The notes beneath the pieces were generated by a model. The model saw only the letters and a list, made by a program, of their open reading frames with translations, did not search any database and had not been told where the DNA came from. A stretch of 11,155 nt of DNA from CAYJRR01 sp964372275 [NCBI: uncultured bacterium]. Its GTDB lineage: Bacteria > CAYJRR01. This document shows, one piece after another, positions 1 through 7,252 of this stretch. Within the stretch, counting starts at the first letter, position 1, and every line of letters begins with the position of its first letter. The stretch covers positions 1 through 11,155 of the forward strand of contig CAYJRR010000142.1 of the NCBI GenBank assembly GCA_964372275.1, written 5' to 3'. The position numbers were made by a program, and so were the translations under genes.

Positions 1-264
1 TACGTCATCCTCGACGAGGCACAGAACACCACCACCGAGCAGATGAAGATGTTCCTGACGCGCCTCGGGGTCGGAAGCCGGGCGGTGATCACCGGCGACG
101 TGACCCAGGTCGATCTGCCGGCCGGTCGCGAGTCCGGCCTGGTCGAGGCGATGCGGGTCCTCAAGGGGATCGACGAGATCCGGTTCGTCCCGTTCACCGA
201 CCGGGACGTCGTCCGTCACCGCCTGGTGCAGGAGATCGTCCGGGCGTACGATCGGGCGAAGTGA
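1..264 (+). CDS. phoH: PhoH-family ATPase, C-terminal part (5' end outside window)
   Basis: This is the last 87 residues of a PhoH-like (PhoL/YbeZ type) P-loop ATPase; the start and the Walker A loop lie upstream of the window. The visible part opens with the Walker B segment YVILDEAQN, followed by [14 protein letters not shown] and then [10 protein letters not shown], which is the characteristic PhoH sequence after Walker B. The frame is open from base 1 and ends at TGA 262-264. PhoH proteins are cytoplasmic ATPases linked to RNA metabolism and are commonly encoded beside ybeY, as here with one gene between them. The stop overlaps the GTG start of the next gene (GTGA, 261-264), which suggests translational coupling. 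Family assignment is very secure; the exact cellular role is not known from sequence. Confidence 0.95.
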   Translation, partial: YVILDEAQNTTTEQMKMFLTRLGVGSRAVITGDVTQVDLPAGRESGLVEAMRVLKGIDEIRFVPFTDRDVVRHRLVQEIVRAYDRAK

Positions 265-2615
265 GCGACACCGCCCCGACGCCCGCTCCGCCGACCCCGC
301 TCCGGCGCCGGAAGACCGACCGGACGCGGCCGCCGATCCAGGAGCTCCGTCTCTGGCTCCGCAAGCACCTCAAGGAGCCACGCAGCCCGCTGTGGCGAGC
401 CGGTCTTCTGGTCCTGGCGAGCCTCTGCTGCGCCCTGCTCCTCGACCGCCGCCAACCGGCGACGCCGCTCCTGCAGGCCGGCGAGATCGCCAGCCGATCG
501 GTCTGGGCGCAGCGGAACTACCGGATTCCGGATCGGGAGCGAAGCGCGGCGAAGCGCGCGCAGGCGGAGCGTCTGGCGAGACCCGTCTACGACTTCGACC
601 CCGGCGTCGCCGCGGTGGCAATCGGACGGCTGAGCGCCGGCTTCCGGAACGCGAGGGCCGCCGCGCCGAAGAGAGGCGCGGCCGAACGAGACGCGCACGA
701 CCGGGCGGAGCGGTTCGCGCGCGACGTCGGGCTCGCCGGCTCGGACGTGCCCGCGGTGCTGGCGCGAACCGCCTTCGATCCGGCGATCGAGCGGGCGACG
801 ATCCTGCTGCTGGAGAGCATCTCCGACCGGAAGATCGTGGCGCGCGCCGACCTGGTGACGACCGACCTCGAGGCCGGGATCACGGTGCGGGACGTCGGCG
901 GCGGCGAGGAACGTCTCCTCAAAGGGGGTTCGGCGGTCCTGGACATCGATGGCGCCGAGGCGCTCCTCGCGGAGCGCGTGGCGTTCGCGCTCAAGGACGA
1001 GAGCGCCGCCCGGCGACGGCTCGCGCTGGCGCTCGCCACGGCGGTCCTCCGTCCGAACCTCACCTTCAATGCGGCGGAAACCGAGATCCGACGGCGCCGG
1101 GCGCGCGAAGGGGTCGAGGAGTTCGTCTCGGTGATCCAGAAGGGTCGCGCGGTGGTGCAGGCCGGCGACGAGATCTCCGAAGCGCAAGCCTCGCTGCTGG
1201 CGGCGATGCGGATGGAGGAGGTGGCCGCCGGCCGAACCCGGCCGTTCGCGAACCTCGGCCTGTTCCTCTTGAGCGCCTCGATCCTCGGTGGCGTGTGGGC
1301 CTTCGGACGGCGCTACATGCGGCGCATCCCGCAGGAGACCGCCGACCTGGCGGTGCTGGCCTCGCTCGTGCTTTTCGGGCTGCTGCTGGCGCGCGGGGCG
1401 CAGGAGCTGGCGGAGGTCCTTTCGGACCGCGGGACGCTGCTCTCACCTTCGTTGCTGCGCTACGCGATCCCCGCGGCGTCGACGGCGATCGTGGCGGCGG
1501 TGCTGTTCGGCGCCGACGGTGCGGCGCTGGTCGCGACGGCGACGGCGCTCCTCGCCGGGCTGGCGCTCGAAGGAGACCTGCGGGAGACGATCTACATCTT
1601 CCTCGGCAGCATCACCGCGGCGGGGATGCTCTCGTTGCCGCAGAAACGGACCGACCTGATCAAGGCGGGGCTCGCGGCGGCGGTGGCGCAGGTGGCGTTG
1701 GTCATCGCCTTCACCTTGAGCGCCGCCGATCCGGTCCCCGCGACTTTCGCCGACGTCGCCTCGGTGGCGCTCCTGTCGGGGGTCGGCGCCGGGATCATCG
1801 CCGTCGGGGTGCTGCCGATCTACGAGGCGTTCGGCTACCTCACCAACTTCAAGCTGCTCGAGCTGGCGTCGCTGGGGAGCCCCCTGCTGAAGGAGCTGTC
1901 GGTGCAGGCCCCCGGGACCTACCACCACAGCGTCGTCGTCGGATCGCTCGCCGAGGCGGCGGCGGAGGCGGTCGGCGCCAATCCACTCTTCGCGCGGGTC
2001 GCCTGCTACTACCACGACATCGGAAAGATGAAGAAGCCGCACTACTTCATCGAGAACCAGGCGGGGCGGGAGAACCTGCACGACCGCCTGACCCCGTCGA
2101 TGAGCGCGCTGGTGGTCGAAAGCCACGTCAAGGACGGCATCGAGATGGGTCTGGCGCACGGACTCCCGCGCGCGATCGTCGACATGATTCCGCAGCACCA
2201 CGGAACCCGGCTGATCTCGTTCTTCTACAACAAGGCGAAAGCCAACGCCGAGGCCGACCCGGACGGCGCGCAGGTCGAGGAGTCGGACTTCCGCTACCCC
2301 GGGCCGAAGCCCCAATCGCCGGAGGCGGGGATCATCATGCTCGCCGACGGCGTCGAGGCGTCGACGAGGACGATCACCGATCCGACGCCGGCCAAGATCC
2401 AGGCGATGATCCGCAAGGTCTTCTCGATCGTGCAGGGGGACGGCCAACTCGACGAGTGCGATCTATCGCTCAAGGACCTGGGGCGGATCGCCGCCGCGTT
2501 CGAGAAGGTGGTGATGGCGATCCACCACAAGCGCGTCGCGTACCCGTCGACGGCCGAGATCGCGGGGGTGATCCCGATGCGCGCGGCCGCCTTGAAGCGC
2601 GAGGGGAAAGAGTGA
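261..2615 (+). CDS. pgpH: 7TM-HD membrane phosphohydrolase, PgpH/YqfF family (probable c-di-AMP phosphodiesterase)
   Basis: The 784-residue protein has the PgpH architecture. A short cytoplasmic N-terminus is followed by one membrane helix near residues 46-61, then an extracytoplasmic 7TMR-HDED-like domain to about residue 325. A block of about seven hydrophobic helices follows at about 330-525, and a cytoplasmic HD domain ends the protein. Likely metal ligands are visible: H555/H556 in TYHHS, H585-D586 in YYHDIGK, H646/H647 in QHHG and D696 in ADGVEAS. Characterised PgpH proteins hydrolyse cyclic di-AMP to pApA; applying that activity here is inference. The GTG start at 261 overlaps the phoH stop by 4 bases, and ybeY begins 16 bases after the stop. 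The phoH-pgpH-ybeY order is common in several phyla. Length is normal for the family and nothing appears broken. Confidence 0.92.
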   Translation: MSDTAPTPAPPTPLRRRKTDRTRPPIQELRLWLRKHLKEPRSPLWRAGLLVLASLCCALLLDRRQPATPLLQAGEIASRSVWAQRNYRIPDRERSAAKRAQAERLARPVYDFDPGVAAVAIGRLSAGFRNARAAAPKRGAAERDAHDRAERFARDVGLAGSDVPAVLARTAFDPAIERATILLLESISDRKIVARADLVTTDLEAGITVRDVGGGEERLLKGGSAVLDIDGAEALLAERVAFALKDESAARRRLALALATAVLRPNLTFNAAETEIRRRRAREGVEEFVSVIQKGRAVVQAGDEISEAQASLLAAMRMEEVAAGRTRPFANLGLFLLSASILGGVWAFGRRYMRRIPQETADLAVLASLVLFGLLLARGAQELAEVLSDRGTLLSPSLLRYAIPAASTAIVAAVLFGADGAALVATATALLAGLALEGDLRETIYIFLGSITAAGMLSLPQKRTDLIKAGLAAAVAQVALVIAFTLSAADPVPATFADVASVALLSGVGAGIIAVGVLPIYEAFGYLTNFKLLELASLGSPLLKELSVQAPGTYHHSVVVGSLAEAAAEAVGANPLFARVACYYHDIGKMKKPHYFIENQAGRENLHDRLTPSMSALVVESHVKDGIEMGLAHGLPRAIVDMIPQHHGTRLISFFYNKAKANAEADPDGAQVEESDFRYPGPKPQSPEAGIIMLADGVEASTRTITDPTPAKIQAMIRKVFSIVQGDGQLDECDLSLKDLGRIAAAFEKVVMAIHHKRVAYPSTAEIAGVIPMRAAALKREGKE

Positions 2616-2631
2616 CTTCGGTCCCCGATCC

Positions 2632-3123
2632 GTGCTGACGGTGACGGTGCGCAACGAGGCGTCCGGAGCCCCCGCCCGGCGCCGGATCGGCGCTGCCGCC
2701 GTCCGTCGCATCGCCCGCGCCGCCCTCCTCGCCGAGGGGGTCGTGCGCGGCGAGCTCTCGGTCCTGGTGACGCGCGATGCGCGGATTCGCGCCCTGAACT
2801 CCCGCTTCCGCGGCAAGGACAAGGCGACCAACGTGCTCTCCTTTCCGCAGGAGGATCCATTCGCCGCGCGCGGCACGGCGCGGCGCGGCACCCGCGCCAT
2901 CCCCCGCCGCGCGCCGCTGATCGGTGACGTCGTGGTCAGCGTCGACACCGTCGCCCGGCAGGGGCTGGCGACGGGGAGCGGCTTTCGCTACACCTTCGCC
3001 TACTACCTCGTGCACGGAATCCTCCACCTGCTCGGTCACGACCACCACCGTCCGGCCGAGGCGCGGCGAATGTACCGCCGCACCCGAGAGATCCTCGCGG
3101 CCGCCGGCGAGGACCGGCGATGA
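2632..3123 (+). CDS. ybeY: Endoribonuclease YbeY (16S rRNA 3'-end maturation / ribosome quality control)
   Basis: The 163-residue protein is a UPF0054/YbeY metalloendoribonuclease. The zinc-binding signature H-x3-H-x5-H is intact as H128, H132 and H138 within HGILHLLGHDH. The upstream family motif is present as LNSRFRGKDKATNVLSFP. In characterised bacteria YbeY takes part in 16S rRNA 3' processing and removal of defective 70S ribosomes, acting in the cytoplasm. An Ala/Arg-rich insert (around residues 80-97, between SFPQEDPF and the IGDVVVS strand) is somewhat longer than usual. The start used is GTG at 2632, with no convincing Shine-Dalgarno sequence; no better in-frame start was seen before the conserved N-terminal strand. 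The stop overlaps the lnt ATG by 4 bases (ATGA at 3120), consistent with one operon. Confidence 0.95.
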   Translation: MLTVTVRNEASGAPARRRIGAAAVRRIARAALLAEGVVRGELSVLVTRDARIRALNSRFRGKDKATNVLSFPQEDPFAARGTARRGTRAIPRRAPLIGDVVVSVDTVARQGLATGSGFRYTFAYYLVHGILHLLGHDHHRPAEARRMYRRTREILAAAGEDRR

Positions 3124-4901
3124 ACGAACGCCGCGCGGGCGTCGACATCGCCACGGGCGAATCCGACCCGAGCCGATCCGGATCGGTAGCGGTACCGGAT
3201 CCGATCCGACCGGATCCGGACCGATCGGATCGGATCGGATCGGCCTCCGACACGGATACCGCTACCGGCACGGATCGGCTCGGATCCCCCGCCCGCGCGC
3301 CGCGCGACTGGCGCCCCTGGCGGCTCTGCGCCCTCTCCTCGGCGCTGATGGTCCTGGCCCAGCCGCTCGCCGTCGGCCGCTTCGAGGCGCTCGCCCTCTC
3401 CTGGAACGGCCTCCTCGCCTGGGTCGCCCTCGTTCCGTGGTGGATGGCGATCCGCGACGCCACGCCGCGGGACGCCTTCCGGCGCACCTGGGCGATGCAG
3501 CTCCTCTACTTCGTCGGCTCGGGTTCCTGGGTCTTCGTCGCGTTCCACACCTTCGGCCGGATCCCGCGCGCGACCTCCGCCGTGCTCACGCTCGTCCTGT
3601 GCGCGATGCTGTCGTTCTTCGTCGCAACGGCGGCACGGCTCGCCCGCCGCGTCGAAACGCGAGGCGGTCTCCCGGCCGTCGCCACCGTTCCGCTCCTGTG
3701 GGCCGCCGTCGAATACGTGCGGACCTACCTCCTTACGGGTCTTCCCTGGGCGAGCATCGGCTACACCCAGTGGCGCCTCCTGCCGGTGATCCAGATCGCC
3801 GATGTCACCGGCGTCTACGGCGTGGTGGCGCTGCTGGTGCTGGTCAACGTCGCGCTGGCGGAGGTTCTCGTCGCCCGCACCGTGCCGTCGGAGGCGCCGC
3901 TTCCGGCGCGCACCGTTCGCCGACTCGCGGGCGTGGCGACGGCGGCGGTCTTGGCCACGATCGGCTACGGCGCGGCGCGCATCGCCTGGGTGCGCGCCGA
4001 CCAACGCGCCCGCCCGACGATGCGCGTGGCGTTCACCCAGGGGAACGTCGGCCAGGCGGAGAAACAACGAAAAGGTTCGGAGCCGGCGATCCTCGCCCGC
4101 TACCGGGCCGAGCTCGGCCGGGTCGAAGCCGCCGGGGCCTCGCTCGTCGTCTGGCCCGAGGCGGCCCTCCCCCGCTCGGTCCACCTGCGCTCGAGCCATC
4201 TCCCCGACCACGTCCTCCCCGACGGGAACCGCGCCTGGCTCCTGGCCGGTGCCGTCTCCAGCTGGCACGACGGTGGGAAGCGGATGGCGCACAACAGCGC
4301 GCTCCTGGTCTCCCCCGGCGGGCGGATCGCCGGCCGCTACCACAAGAGCCACCTCGTCCCGTTCGGCGAGTACGTCCCGATGGAACGGCTGCTGTTCTTC
4401 GCGCGGAAGCTGACCGCCTACGCCGGCCACTTCCTCGCCGGGCGATCGATCGAACCGCTCGCGATGGAGGGCCGGAGGCTCGGCGTCCTCATCTGTTACG
4501 AGGACATCTTCCCCGAGGTGGCGCGGCGCATGACCGCGCGCGGCGCCGATCTCCTGGTCAACATCACCAACGACGCCTGGTACGGGCGCAGCAGCGCCCC
4601 GTTCCAGCACCTCTCGATGGTCGTCTTCCGCGCCGTCGAGAACCGCCGGCCGGTCGCGCGCGCGGCGCAGACCGGCGTCAGCGGCTTCGTCGCCGCCGAC
4701 GGATCGGTCCTGTCGACGACGCGCATCTTCGAGGGACCGGTGAGCGGCGTGGCCGACGTCCCGATCGGCGGGCCGGCGTCGCCCTACGTACCGCTCGGGG
4801 ACCTGTTCGCCGGCGCCTGCCTCGGACTCGCCGCCGCGGCCTTCGCCGGCTCCCGCAACGCCGGCTCCGCCGGTCGTCCACCCGCCGGCCACGGGCTATA
4901 A
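3120..4901 (+). CDS. lnt: Apolipoprotein N-acyltransferase with an unusual repeat-encoded N-terminal extension
   Basis: The 593-residue inner-membrane enzyme would transfer an acyl chain to the N-terminal cysteine of apolipoproteins, the last step of lipoprotein maturation in diderm bacteria. Hydrophobic segments fill about residues 66-290, and a nitrilase-type domain runs from MRVAFTQGNVGQ (301) to about 545. The Glu-Lys-Cys triad is intact: E347 in VWPEAALPR, K409 in YHKSHLVPFGEY and C459 in LICYEDIFPE. The start is ATG 3120, supported by the ATGA overlap with ybeY and a GAGGA sequence at 3109-3113, 6 bases upstream. Residues about 12-57 are hydrophilic (Asp, Arg, Ser, Pro, Gly, Thr) and are encoded by a palindromic repeat (3155-3294). 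They make the protein longer than E. coli Lnt (512 aa). Starting at the next Met (M77) would cut the first membrane helix, so the long form is preferred. Confidence 0.94.
   Translation: MNERRAGVDIATGESDPSRSGSVAVPDPIRPDPDRSDRIGSASDTDTATGTDRLGSPARAPRDWRPWRLCALSSALMVLAQPLAVGRFEALALSWNGLLAWVALVPWWMAIRDATPRDAFRRTWAMQLLYFVGSGSWVFVAFHTFGRIPRATSAVLTLVLCAMLSFFVATAARLARRVETRGGLPAVATVPLLWAAVEYVRTYLLTGLPWASIGYTQWRLLPVIQIADVTGVYGVVALLVLVNVALAEVLVARTVPSEAPLPARTVRRLAGVATAAVLATIGYGAARIAWVRADQRARPTMRVAFTQGNVGQAEKQRKGSEPAILARYRAELGRVEAAGASLVVWPEAALPRSVHLRSSHLPDHVLPDGNRAWLLAGAVSSWHDGGKRMAHNSALLVSPGGRIAGRYHKSHLVPFGEYVPMERLLFFARKLTAYAGHFLAGRSIEPLAMEGRRLGVLICYEDIFPEVARRMTARGADLLVNITNDAWYGRSSAPFQHLSMVVFRAVENRRPVARAAQTGVSGFVAADGSVLSTTRIFEGPVSGVADVPIGGPASPYVPLGDLFAGACLGLAAAAFAGSRNAGSAGRPPAGHGL
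3155..3294. repeat. Large imperfect palindrome of GGATC/CGGAT-type repeats inside lnt
   Basis: About 140 bases form a long imperfect inverted repeat centred near 3224. The outer arms are 3155-3199 and 3252-3294. The left arm reads GAGCCGATCCG followed by GGTAGCGGTACCGG. The reverse complement of the right arm reads GAGCCGATCCG followed by GGTAGCGGTATCCG. The middle (3198-3248) is itself nearly self-complementary, with GGATCCGATCC-type sequence on the left and pentamers CGGATCGGATCGGAT on the right. It lies wholly in the lnt frame, adds no stop codon there and encodes a charged, probably disordered stretch before the first membrane helix. The simple repetitive make-up differs from both neighbouring genes and suggests an inserted dispersed repeat. 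Its copy number elsewhere cannot be seen from this window. Confidence 0.85.
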
Positions 4902-4902
4902 T
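4897..4902 (+). promoter_or_regulatory. Candidate -10 box (TATAAT) for prfB, overlapping the lnt stop codon
   Basis: A perfect sigma-70 type -10 hexamer, TATAAT, occupies 4897-4902 and contains the lnt TAA stop (4899-4901). It lies 44 bases before the prfB ATG, so a start site near 4909 would leave a leader of about 38 bases. The -35 region is weak: TCGTCC at 4874-4879, 17 bases upstream, matches TTGACA at three positions. The hexamer is striking in this GC-rich context, but part of it is required by the stop codon, so chance is possible. Confidence 0.5.
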
Positions 4903-4946
4903 GCGCGCGCCGTGGCGTCGACCGTCACGGCCTTCGCGAAGAGCCG

Positions 4947-6071
4947 ATGGCCAACGACCTTCAACACGACCTCGAGACCCTGCGCGCCAAGGTGCAGGAC
5001 CTCCGCAAGTACCTGGAGGTCGACGCCAAGGAGAAGCGTCTGGTCGAGATCGAGCGCGGGATGAGCGCCCCCGACTTCTGGACCAACCCCAAGGCCCAGG
5101 AGATCACCCGGGAGCGCTCCGCCGCGGCGCGCACGATCGAGACCTGGCAGCAGCTCGCCAAGGAGGTGCAGGACTCCCTCGAGCTCAAGGAGCTGGCCGA
5201 GATGGAGAGCGACCAGGGCGTCCTCCGCGAGATCGAGGGGAAGGTCGACGAGCTGCGCGGACGAATCCAACGCGCCGAGATCTCGAAGATGCTCTCCGGC
5301 GAGGTCGACGCCAACGCGGCGAACGTCACCATCTCCGCCGGCCAGGGAGGGACCGAGGCCTGCGACTGGGCCCAGATGCTGTTCCGCATGTACACCCGCT
5401 GGGCGGAACGGCGCGGCTGCCGCATCGAGGTCCAGGACCAGCAGCCCGGCGAAGAGGCGGGCCTGAAGTCGGTCAGTTTCCTGGTGTCGGGGGAGTACGC
5501 CTACGGCTACCTCAAGGCGGAGCGCGGCGTGCACCGGCTGGTCCGGATCAGCCCGTTCGACGCCAACAAGCGGCGCCAGACCTCGTTCGCGGCGGTCGAC
5601 GTGGTGGCGGAGATCGCCGACGACATCGTCGTCGACATCCGGGACGAGGACCTGAAGGTCGACACCTACCGGTCCGGCGGGGCCGGCGGTCAGCACGTCA
5701 ACAAGACCGAATCGGCGATCCGCATCACCCACATGCCGACCGGGATCGTGGTGAGCTGCCAGATGGAGCGCAGCCAGCACAAGAACCGCTCGACCGCGAT
5801 GAAGATGCTGCGCGCCAAGCTCTACGACCTGGAGCTTCGCAAGCGCCAGGAAGCGCTCGACGCCGCCAACGCCGACAAGAGCCAGATCGGTTGGGGGAGC
5901 CAGATCCGCTCCTACGTCCTCCAGCCGTACCAGATGGTGAAGGACCACCGCACCGGCGAGCAGACGAGCCAGACCGGGGGGGTGCTCGACGGCGCCCTCG
6001 ACCCGTTCATCGAGGCGTTCCTCCTCGGGAAGAAGGCCGACAAGAAGGGCGCCGGCGAGGATGATCTGTAA
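4947..6071 (+). CDS. prfB: Peptide chain release factor 2 (RF2), without programmed frameshift
   Basis: The 374-residue class I release factor recognises UGA/UAA stop codons and triggers peptide release on the ribosome. The RF2-specific tripeptide SPF is at residues 202-204 (ISPFDANKRR), and the catalytic GGQ is at 247-249 (GGAGGQHVNKTESAIR). The N-terminal helical domain occupies about residues 1-110. The gene is read in one continuous frame. At the place where many prfB genes carry the TGA-dependent +1 frameshift (E. coli LRGYLD), the sequence here is LRKYLEV at residues 19-25, with no in-frame stop. RF2 autoregulation by frameshifting is therefore absent. The ATG at 4947 has only a weak GAAGAG sequence at 4938-4943. 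The C-terminus ends in a Lys/Asp-rich tail. It sits 45 bases after lnt and may be read through or transcribed from the TATAAT at 4897. Confidence 0.97.
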   Translation: MANDLQHDLETLRAKVQDLRKYLEVDAKEKRLVEIERGMSAPDFWTNPKAQEITRERSAAARTIETWQQLAKEVQDSLELKELAEMESDQGVLREIEGKVDELRGRIQRAEISKMLSGEVDANAANVTISAGQGGTEACDWAQMLFRMYTRWAERRGCRIEVQDQQPGEEAGLKSVSFLVSGEYAYGYLKAERGVHRLVRISPFDANKRRQTSFAAVDVVAEIADDIVVDIRDEDLKVDTYRSGGAGGQHVNKTESAIRITHMPTGIVVSCQMERSQHKNRSTAMKMLRAKLYDLELRKRQEALDAANADKSQIGWGSQIRSYVLQPYQMVKDHRTGEQTSQTGGVLDGALDPFIEAFLLGKKADKKGAGEDDL

Positions 6072-6084
6072 TGGCGGCGGAACT

Positions 6085-6190
<106 letters not shown>

Positions 6191-6206
6191 TCGGCCCCGA
6201 GGCTTG

Positions 6207-6410
6207 ATGCTCGTGCGTCGCCTCGTGCTTTTCCTGGGCCTGCTCTCACTGCTTCTGGTCGTCGCCCTCGCCGCGACGGCGGGTCTGGTGCAAGCGGGGA
6301 TCCTCCGGCCGATTGGACACGGTAACCTGGGCTGGGCCGCGGCGCTCCCGATCCTCGCCTATCTCATCCTCTCGCTGCGCGCGCTCCTCCGCGCACGGGG
6401 TGACCGATGA
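6207..6410 (+). CDS. Small two-helix membrane protein of unknown function upstream of murI
   Basis: This 67-residue open frame encodes two hydrophobic segments. The first is at about residues 7-31 (LFLGLLSLLLVVALAATAGLV) and the second at about 42-58 (GWAAALPILAYLILSL), followed by a basic end RALLRARGDR. The ATG at 6207 is chosen over the adjacent TTG at 6204; a GAGG at 6199-6202 lies just upstream. The stop overlaps the murI start (ATGA, 6407-6410), strong context that the frame is translated and coupled to murI. The positive residues at both ends suggest a hairpin with cytoplasmic termini. I do not recognise a family and assign no function. The frame is real by context and hydrophobic pattern, not by homology. 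Confidence 0.7.
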   Translation: MLVRRLVLFLGLLSLLLVVALAATAGLVQAGILRPIGHGNLGWAAALPILAYLILSLRALLRARGDR

Positions 6411-7201
6411 GTGTGGCGCGGCCCGGCCCGATCGGCGTCTTCGACAGCGGCATGGGCGGCCTGACGGTGCTCAAGGAGATCGTCGCCGCGCTTCCGCGGC
6501 GCGACACGATCTACCTCGGAGACACCGCGCGCGTCCCGTACGGCGTCCGCTCCGCCGAGACGATCCGGCGCTACGCGCGCGAGAACGCGGAGTTCCTCGT
6601 CGGCCAGGGGATCTCGGCGCTGGTCGTCGCCTGCAACACCGCCACCGCGGTCGCGCTCGACGACCTGAAGGCGCGCCTGCCGATCCCCGTCTTCGGCGTC
6701 GTCGCCCCCGGCGCCCGCCGCGCCGCCGAGCGGGCGGGGCGTGGGGTGATCGCGGTACTCGCCACCGAAGCGACGGTGCGCTCGGGCGCGTACGAACGGG
6801 CGATCCACGCCCACGCGCCCGGGGCCCGGGTCATCGGACGCGCCTGTCCGTTGTTCGTACCGCTCGCCGAGGAGGGATGGTCCGACAACGACGTGGCGCG
6901 CGCGACGGCGCGCCTCTACCTGGACGACCTGCGCGCCGAACGCATCGACGCCGTCGTCCTGGGCTGCACCCACTATCCGCTCCTCCGCGGCGTCGTCGCC
7001 GGCGTCCTCGGGGACGCCCCGATCATCGACAGCGCGCGCTCCACGGCGGAGGACGTGGCGGCCGCGATCGGTCCGGACGCGGGCGGCGGCGGCGACGGTC
7101 GGCGCCGCTTCTTCGTCACCGACGCTCCGGAGCGGTTCGCGAGACTGGGGCCTCGGTTCTTCGGCACGCCGATCGGTTCGGTCGATCACGTCGAGTTGTG
7201 A
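6407..7201 (+). CDS. murI: Glutamate racemase
   Basis: The 264-residue cytoplasmic enzyme interconverts L- and D-glutamate, supplying D-Glu for peptidoglycan. The family signatures are all present. IGVFDSGMGGLTVL gives D13 and S14, and GDTARVPYG follows. The first catalytic cysteine is C77 in VVACNTAT. The second is C187, with H189, in LGCTHYPLL. Length is typical for the family. The ATG overlaps the stop of the small membrane protein by 4 bases, with GGGGTG at 6397-6402 as a possible ribosome site. A short Gly-rich linker (GPDAGGGGDGRRR, residues 222-234) precedes the C-terminal strand. The gene ends 51 bases before the barrel-protein gene, which seems to have its own promoter. Confidence 0.97.
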   Translation: MSVARPGPIGVFDSGMGGLTVLKEIVAALPRRDTIYLGDTARVPYGVRSAETIRRYARENAEFLVGQGISALVVACNTATAVALDDLKARLPIPVFGVVAPGARRAAERAGRGVIAVLATEATVRSGAYERAIHAHAPGARVIGRACPLFVPLAEEGWSDNDVARATARLYLDDLRAERIDAVVLGCTHYPLLRGVVAGVLGDAPIIDSARSTAEDVAAAIGPDAGGGGDGRRRFFVTDAPERFARLGPRFFGTPIGSVDHVEL

Positions 7202-7239
7202 CGTGCCCGTTTTCTCCGCGCGCTACGCGAGCTCCGCGG

Positions 7240-7245
7240 TACAAT
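7240..7245 (+). promoter_or_regulatory. Candidate -10 box (TACAAT) giving a leaderless transcript of the barrel gene
   Basis: TACAAT, a five-of-six match to TATAAT, ends exactly 7 bases before the GTG at 7253. Transcription normally starts about 7 bases after the -10 box, so the message would begin at or next to the start codon, without a leader or Shine-Dalgarno sequence. No convincing -35 box was found. The same geometry is seen before rmuC. Confidence 0.5.
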
Positions 7246-7252
7246 CGAACCC

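Noticed and set aside
3036-4892. A 618-codon minus-strand open frame opposite lnt
   Set aside because: Its composition is low-complexity Arg/Gly/Glu/Asp without recognisable motifs, it lies fully antisense to lnt, and it arises from codon bias in GC-rich DNA.
4912-5064. Out-of-frame GTG frame starting 9 bases after TATAAT and ending at a TGA inside prfB, considered as a regulatory leader for RF2
   Set aside because: The product is low-complexity, there is no ribosome site, and no family precedent for this arrangement was recognised; a chance open frame in GC-rich DNA is simpler.
2924-6064. A 1046-codon plus-strand open frame spanning ybeY, lnt and prfB
   Set aside because: It is a shadow of the real genes in a GC-rich sequence: its product is Arg/Pro/Gly-rich without domains, while the other frames encode YbeY, Lnt and RF2 with intact catalytic motifs.
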